This document shows, one piece after another, positions 58,501 through 64,000 of a stretch of DNA of 64,000 nt. Source of the DNA: Solen grandis. Lineage: Eukaryota > Mollusca > Bivalvia > Adapedonta > Solenidae. A program made the position numbers and the translations under genes. The stretch covers positions 53,518,904 to 53,582,903 of the forward strand of contig CM037783.1 in NCBI GenBank assembly GCA_021229015.1, given 5' to 3'. Position 1 is the first letter of the stretch; every line of letters starts with the position of its first letter. The notes beneath the pieces are model-generated. The model saw only the letters and a list, made by a program, of their open reading frames with translations. It searched no databases and was not told where the DNA came from.

Positions 58501-58780
58501 CATTTAAGCTCTAAAAAGCTCTAAAAGGAGTGTGCGTGTGTGAATTATTTCAATCTCATGTTTTGTTCCTGCCAAAAAATCTAAATACATCCTAGTAAAA
58601 CACTATATTACTTGCAGCAAATGTTCAGAATTATAAAAATATTGCATAAACAAGTATTCATAAAAACATGAGCTTATGACACATATGTATTCAAAGTTAG
58701 GATAATTCTTTCTTCCGATATTCAAATAACATTGTAAGGATATAAATTATTTGTACGAAGCAGATATAACGGAGCTAGCT
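55560..58780. other. AT-rich stretch without recognisable genes
   Basis: At about 56380-56550 there is a degenerate relative of the GTCCGTCCGTCCG element (CCCCCGTCCGTCATTGCGTC, CCGTCCGTCG, GAGTTATAGACCTTTGTC). A 100-codon open frame at 58146-58448 has a hydrophobic start (LLLLSTALSAVYL) but no recognisable domain. Confidence 0.55.
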
Positions 58781-58784
58781 TTTG

Positions 58785-58870
58785 TAGTGACGTGGTAAAA
58801 TATCCAGTTTGCCTACCGACGGTCCCGAGTCCGAATCAAACCAAAGGTACCCGGTACGTTGCTGCCAGTA
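58785..58870 (+). mobile_element. Degenerate tRNA-derived SINE head
   Basis: TAGTGACGTGGTAAAATATCC then GACGGTCCCGAGTCCGAATC resemble an A box and a B box at the right spacing. The rest is not matched to the other SINEs here. A weak call. Confidence 0.35.
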
Positions 58871-58878
58871 AAAAAAAA

Positions 58879-59041
58879 TCAATGACCTTACATATAATAA
58901 GAAGGTAGGTAATTTCTACCACTGAAACCATACATTATGTCGTTTCAATTGTCGTAAATCCTTTGAAATTTGGTGGATTTTCACAAAATTGGTATTAGTG
59001 GAAAAAGTTACCTACCTTCTTATTATATATAAGGTCATTGA
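58879..59041. mobile_element. 163-base MITE with 34-base terminal inverted repeats
   Basis: The left end (58879-58912, starting TCAATGACCTTACATATAAT) and the right end (59008-59041) are complementary at 33 of 34 positions. Complementarity continues weakly inward (AATTTCTACCACTGAAACCA against TTGGTATTAGTGGAAAAAGT). The whole element can therefore fold into a hairpin. No transposase is encoded and no clear target duplication is visible (A-rich left flank, AT repeat on the right). The near-perfect arms suggest a recent insertion or a functional hairpin. Confidence 0.85.
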
Positions 59042-59469
59042 ATATATATATCCGGCAGAGGTTAGTGCTAAGATATAGTTGATCCATAAACAAGTCGTCA
59101 TAGCAACACATATTCTTCTGAATACATTACTTAATTTTGTGTTTATATATATCTTTTATGAAACCGAATATCTGTATTCAACTTAACTTTATACACGTGA
59201 TCAATTGCCTTGATTAATTAACATGATAAGGACGGGCGATTTCTCCATATATCATTTAAAGAGCATTAATAATTCTTCTGCATTATATCATATCCAATAA
59301 ATCTTTTGTTTTTGTATCTTAACTTTCAAACCTTGTTTAAAATCATCATGTTATTTTGAGAGGTGAGGCCGTACATGTCATGAGAGACGTTCGCCTTCCT
59401 TTAAAGTTATAAAGAAACATTTAAATTTAACTCGGAGACATCTCTTGAATAGAGGTCTTATTGGTAGAG

Positions 59470-59710
59470 TTAACCCTTTCCCTCATAGAGGACACCATGA
59501 AAAGACCTATGCGAACAGCATAAAACCAGATCAGCCTGCGAGAAACTCGCAGGCTGAGCAGGTTTTATGCTGTTCGCTGCTCCTCAGTGGTCTGGAAATG
59601 AGGATTTTGTAATTAAATTTGGTAAGTTTTAACTGTGTTTTTCTGCAGATCAGCTTTATGTGGTACCTACTGAGTGCGTCAAAATGAGTCTATATGAGGG
59701 AAAGGGTTAA
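59470..59710 (+). mobile_element. piggyBac-type MITE (TTAA-flanked), copy 2
   Basis: TTAA (59470-59473) plus CCCTTTCCCTCATA at the left, and TATGAGGGAAAGGG plus TTAA (59707-59710) at the right. Inside, 59511-59542 and 59546-59577 are complementary at 30 of 32 positions around an AAA loop, making a strong internal hairpin (arm begins GCGAACAGCATAAAACC). The TTAA target and CCC/GGG ends indicate the piggyBac superfamily. It is the opposite-orientation relative of 10712-10978. Confidence 0.88.
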
Positions 59711-59754
59711 ATGGTCATCGACTCCAGTCTTAGATAGCCACAAGGTGTTGGTTA

Positions 59755-59871
59755 CTTTGCCAGTGATCTTATTTCGTATATGCCCTATTTATGAATATTT
59801 CCAGTGATCTTATTCCGTATATGCCCTATTTACGATCTTATTCCGTATATGCCCTATTTATGAATATTTCC
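59755..59871. repeat. Short tandem repeat, about 40-base and 28-base units
   Basis: GATCTTATTCCGTATATGCC-CTATTTA recurs three times; the first two are spaced by ATGAATATTTCCAGT, the third directly follows. Confidence 0.9.
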
Positions 59872-59874
59872 TAA

Positions 59875-61400
59875 CTGTAAAATTTTGCCTTCAGTAAATT
59901 ACGTTGAATATGCCAAGTAACATTGATTAGTAAAATTGTTGTTATTATGATAGTATAAGCCTTTCCCTTAATGAATATGTAGTCGCCTATTGGTTCAATA
60001 GGTTTGCCCTCCGTGTGTTAAAGTCATTTTACTCGATATGTGAATAAATATCAATATGGATATTGTGCACATCATATGTATTGTCCTCGTATCAAAATTG
60101 TGTTTGGCGAAAAATGGTGAAATAAAGTTTTAAAGTAGCTTGTTCACAAATGCTCACTAAGACTTTGATTTAAGCTGTAAGCGTATATTACGTCTGTCAA
60201 TACCCATCTGCAAACGCAATGTCACCCAATGCAATCATTTGTGATCGTAAAAAAATCCAACACAGGCAATACCGTCACAGACGGTATTGAAACTATATTT
60301 AGTTTGATAATACCTATATTTAGATTAATTCATTCCCATGCACTAACTTCATAGGATGAACATATGACGAAATCGCTATACCGTTAACTGGTGAAGACTC
60401 CATGTTGCGGAACGTTTCAATCGGGGATATCGTATTCTATATTTAACCGATTTCATTAGAGTTGCGTTTACGAAACTAGCGTTTTCCTGTGCAATGTGAT
60501 CTACACTTTCCGAGTTTAGACTTCACCACCATTAACGAAGGAAATTAGAAATCATTTGTTTTAAATTTTACCGATCATTTTTTAACAGATGGGTCCTTTA
60601 ATAGTTTTACTAATTAACATGAACACATTTCTGTAGTTCAAATAGTCACAAAGGACTGACACATAATCACACTTATTCTTTTCCATGTTATTTCTGAAAT
60701 AGAGTTTCAATGAAGAAATTATTCTAGCAATGCTTGTTTTATTAATGTTAACTTAAAGTTGTGTCTATTGCCAAATTGACCCTTTTTCCTCTAGATATAG
60801 AAGAATCATATAAACCATTTCACTCCGAAATGAGACGTTAATGTATGTAAACCAACGAGCACTTCCACAACGGGAAATGGATCATAACATTATATGCAAG
60901 TTCGAAAGGTTTGTATTATCCTGAAAGTAGCGTCCAAAGTAAAATCTTGAAATTCCATGTTGCTAACTTCAAACATAAACTTTGAATTATTTTCCCACGT
61001 ATAGAAAAAAAAATAGCTTTCACAAAACAGCACCCATAAAACATCTGAGAAAGTTTTTTTGTTTCGTGCTTACAAAGATAGTCCATAAGATATCTGTATC
61101 ACCTGCAACATCATATTGTGCAACATTTTTATTGACATTGCCTGGTCTTGGCTCCAGGATCCATCTGAGCCTTTACAATTTATTGCCTGTTTTTGTCTTA
61201 AATTAAATCTCAACATTAGATTTTCCTGAGGCTGAAATAGCGCTAATTGATTTACTTATACTAAACGACAATTTGCTTGAATGCATACATTTATTAAAAA
61301 CATTCTTGATATTGTTTCAATCAAAATACATTTTGCTTTGGTTACATAAAAAGAGCCAGATTTTAGTGCCTTCATTAACATGTTTTAAGCTATTCAGTTC
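59875..61400. other. AT-rich spacer, no gene seen
   Basis: A perfect 10-base inverted repeat with a 3-base loop, CAATACCGTC-ACA-GACGGTATTG, lies at 60267-60289. No coding sequence is recognisable. Confidence 0.65.
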
Positions 61401-61416
61401 AGAATTCACAGTTTCT

Positions 61417-61516
61417 NNNNNNNNNNNNNNNNNNNNNNNNNNNNNNNNNNNNNNNNNNNNNNNNNNNNNNNNNNNNNNNNNNNNNNNNNNNNNNNNNNNN
61501 NNNNNNNNNNNNNNNN
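61417..61516. other. Assembly gap (100 N)
   Basis: Exactly 100 undetermined bases, probably a placeholder. Confidence 1.
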
Positions 61517-61739
61517 CCAGTGAATAAAAATGCATACAAATCATTTTTTCTTCTTACAAAACATATTCTATCAGCTTTATTTTGTTATCTATCCGACACG
61601 TTGACCTAAACAATTGAATTTACTACACAAAGAATATTAAGATGGGATGCATTTAACATGAGACTTTGAACAATATGTTTTTGATGTGTTTTCAAATACG
61701 TCGATTTATCAACATTATCCATCCATCTCTGATCCAGGT

Positions 61740-63754
61740 GGTACATGTATCTCAATACAAATTATAAATAATGTCGATGAGAGGGGACATCCTTGTCGGA
61801 CGCCTTTTTTAACAGGGAAGCTTTCACTTAAATGGTCATTATTTATTATAATACTATTTATATTATTATAAAATATTTTAATCCATTTTATTAAGGAATC
61901 ACCAAAGTTAAAGTATTTCAGACATTTAAACATGAAATCGTGATTAATTGTATCAAAAGCTTTTTCAAAGTCTGAAAAGAATAATCAACCTGGTCTATTT
62001 TCCCTATTTAAATAATCTTATATTTCAATTATCAAACGAACATTTTCCCAAATACATCGATTCTTCATAAAGCCTGTTTGTGAGCATGATATGATTTTTT
62101 CAAGGACTTTATTCATTCTATTCGCGATTGCTTTAGTTGCTATTTTGTAATCTATATTTAATAAACTTAGTGGTCTCCAATTTGATAGGTCAGTCAAGTC
62201 TTTATTTTGTTTTGGAATAAGTGTGATTATACTTTGTCGTTGTATTTCAGAAAGTTGTCCTTTATTATTTGAAAAGTTTAATGATTCAGATAAATATTTA
62301 CTTATATCCTTCCAGAAAGTTTTATAAAAATTCTACTGTTATTCCATCTGATCCAGGGCTTTTGTTATTTCCCATCTCTTGCAAGGCTTGTAAGCATTCA
62401 TATTCAGTTAGCAGTCCGTCACATAGTTCTTGTTCTTCTATTGTAAGTTTATTTATATTCTCATTAAAAAAATCTATATTACTGTTGTATGTTTTTCTTT
62501 CGTTATATAAATTTTCAAAGAAGTGTTTTTCTTCATTTAGTATTTTCTTTGGGTCAGTTTCTATTTTGTTTTTAATATTAAGCTGCTGTATATGTTTTTT
62601 CTCTGCTTGTTTTTTTTCCATATTTGCACAGTATTTGCTATTCTTTTCGTTGTATGCAACACTATTTGCTTTTTATCTTATAATGCACCATTTACTTTCC
62701 TATCATAGATTTCATTTAATTGTTCTTTTTTACTGTTCAATTTTTCTATTGTGTTCCTGTTATTTGTTGAGTGTGTGTTAAGTTATTCTTGTTCTAGTGT
62801 ATCTATTTCTCTTACTAATTCTTCTTCAATTATTGTTTGTTCTTTTTTGTGTTTAGGGGCATATTTAATTGTTTCATTTCTAATTGTACCTTTTATGATT
62901 TCCCATAAAGTATCTGGATTTGCATTTACATTGAGTTCTGCTATTTTCTTTATTTGTTTTCGTATTATATTGTGATATTCCGTTAAACATAATAAATTAT
63001 TATTCATTTTAAAATATCCTTTCCCACGTTCTTGATATTGAAAATTTATATTCATTATTACAACAGAATGATCAGTTCTATATCCAGGTTTTATAGTACA
63101 TTCTTGCACAATATTGCAAATGGTTTCTTAAATTAAAAAATAATCCAATCTTGATCCTATATTGTTTTTCCACTAGATCTCCATGTAATTTGTTTTTTAT
63201 CTGGATGTTTGTCTCTCCATATATCATTTTAATTCAAAATTTATCATCATATTCTTCAATATTTTTCTACATTTGCTGTGATTATCTACTGTACTATTTA
63301 TCTTATCTACCTTAACATCTATTACAGTATTGAAGTCACCTCCTATTATAAAGTTTTTTTCATTATTATCAACAATGTATTTATATAGTTTTTCAAATAC
63401 TTCGGTGTCATCCTTATTTGGCCCATATATATTTATTAATATGATATTTCTATTGTTTATTTCCACTGCTAATGCTAATAGACGCCCTGGAATAAGTTCG
63501 ACCTGTTCTGTGATTTTATAATTAAACTGTTTATTAATCAGAATTGCGACTCCTTCAGCATTTGGTTTAATTCCACTGAAATAAGATTTACCATTCCATT
63601 CTCTGGACCATTTTTCTTTAGTTTCATTTGTTGAATGTAATTCTTGCAGAAAGTAGATTGATAATTGTTTACTTTGTAACCACTCAAGCATTTGACCTCT
63701 TTTCTTATTATTGCTTAAACCTCTAGCATTCAATGAGCCTATACTCACTTCCAT
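61740..63754 (-). pseudogene. L1/Tx1-like LINE ORF2, frameshifted and cut off within the reverse transcriptase
   Basis: The ORF2 start is ATG at 63754. The APE-type endonuclease (residues 1-176) has SLNARGLS (N9), QELHS (E38), NIYGPN (Y110) and IIGGDFN (D140, N142). After a frameshift come DIWRDKHPDKKQITWRS, then IKPGYRTDHSVV (about 63060-63220), the end of the endonuclease. The RT reads NNKSPGSDGITVEFL (62322-62370), ITLIPKQNKDLTDLSNWRPL-SLLNIDYKI, QTGFMKNRCIWENVRLI, SDFEKAFDTINHDF and GVRQGCPLSSTLF (about 61780). A TGA lies just before the SDFEKAFD block. Reading then ends in unrelated residues (IHVPPGSEMDG) at about 61745, before the YADD box, so the 3' half of the RT is missing. LINE copies normally lose the 5' end instead. 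Domain wording fits the L1/Tx1 group. The first ORF, if any, lies beyond the window or is absent. Confidence 0.9.
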
Positions 63755-64000
63755 TTATATTTTTTGAAATGAACATTTAAAATTATTTATAAAAAAGATT
63801 TGCTGCATAATGTATTCATTTGAAAAAGAGGCATATAAATTATAAATTTAACATATTATCATATAATTTACTACACCTCATAAATTATATGTTTATAATA
63901 CATATGTCGGCATATCAAATGAACCATCTTACGCACTCAGAATATTCATTCAATGTGGGTTTTTTTTGTATTTGCTAGTGCAACATATGAAACATCTTAC
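63755..64000. other. AT-rich end of window
   Basis: Nothing recognisable upstream of the LINE ORF2 start. Confidence 0.6.

Noticed and set aside
62269..62781. 170-codon plus-strand frame rich in Ser, Phe and Leu
   Set aside because: Antisense shadow of the minus-strand LINE reverse transcriptase region.

Overview
This window looks like a stretch of invertebrate nuclear genome, most likely from a bivalve mollusc. It is AT-rich and gene-poor, with two 100-base assembly gaps (11317-11416 and 61417-61516). Introns, tRNA-derived SINEs, non-LTR retrotransposons, a mariner-like transposase relic, a Penelope-like relic and several short inverted-repeat elements all point to a eukaryote. The bivalve assignment is an inference: the TTAA-flanked element with CCCTTTCCCTCA ends, the GTCCGTCCGTCCG element and the SINE tail resemble repeats I know from bivalve genomes. 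I could not run a database search. There is no sign of an operon, CRISPR array or prokaryotic gene.

One complete, convincing protein gene is present: a minus-strand inhibitor-of-apoptosis-type protein (4678-5541) with one BIR domain and a C-terminal RING finger in a single coding exon. It probably has an upstream non-coding exon, since there is a good splice acceptor just before the ATG. A few isolated exon candidates (8897-8933 minus, 19228-19288 plus, 29153-29329 plus, 55348-55458 plus) have plausible splice signals or unusual base composition, but no recognised product.

Layout. 0.3-2.4 kb: a 0.7 kb tandem duplication. 2.7-3.7 kb: a 5'-truncated SINE with perfect target-site duplication, a second interspersed repeat, and a LINE 3' tail. 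4.4-6.5 kb: the IAP gene. 6.5-11 kb: short inverted-repeat elements, a SINE split by an insertion, and a piggyBac-type MITE. 11.5-17.5 kb: an old diverged copy of a segment also present at 37.8-48.7 kb, invaded by a mariner-like element and by a full-length SINE. 18-25 kb: mostly featureless AT-rich DNA. 25.4-29.3 kb: a compact cluster holding the end of a tyrosine recombinase gene, a family of imperfect-palindrome repeats, a 79-base tandem array, split direct repeats, and a decayed Penelope-like element ending in a hammerhead-like motif. 31.9-35.2 kb: a decayed minus-strand LINE with the tail of a second LINE inserted in the opposite direction, then a DNA-transposon-like repeat. 37.8-54.7 kb: a mosaic of three diverged copies of a roughly 6 kb unit, in which one 75-codon open frame is almost unchanged between two copies. 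55-61 kb: sparse DNA with two MITEs and short tandem repeats. 61.7-63.8 kb: a minus-strand L1/Tx1-like LINE that ends abruptly inside its reverse transcriptase.
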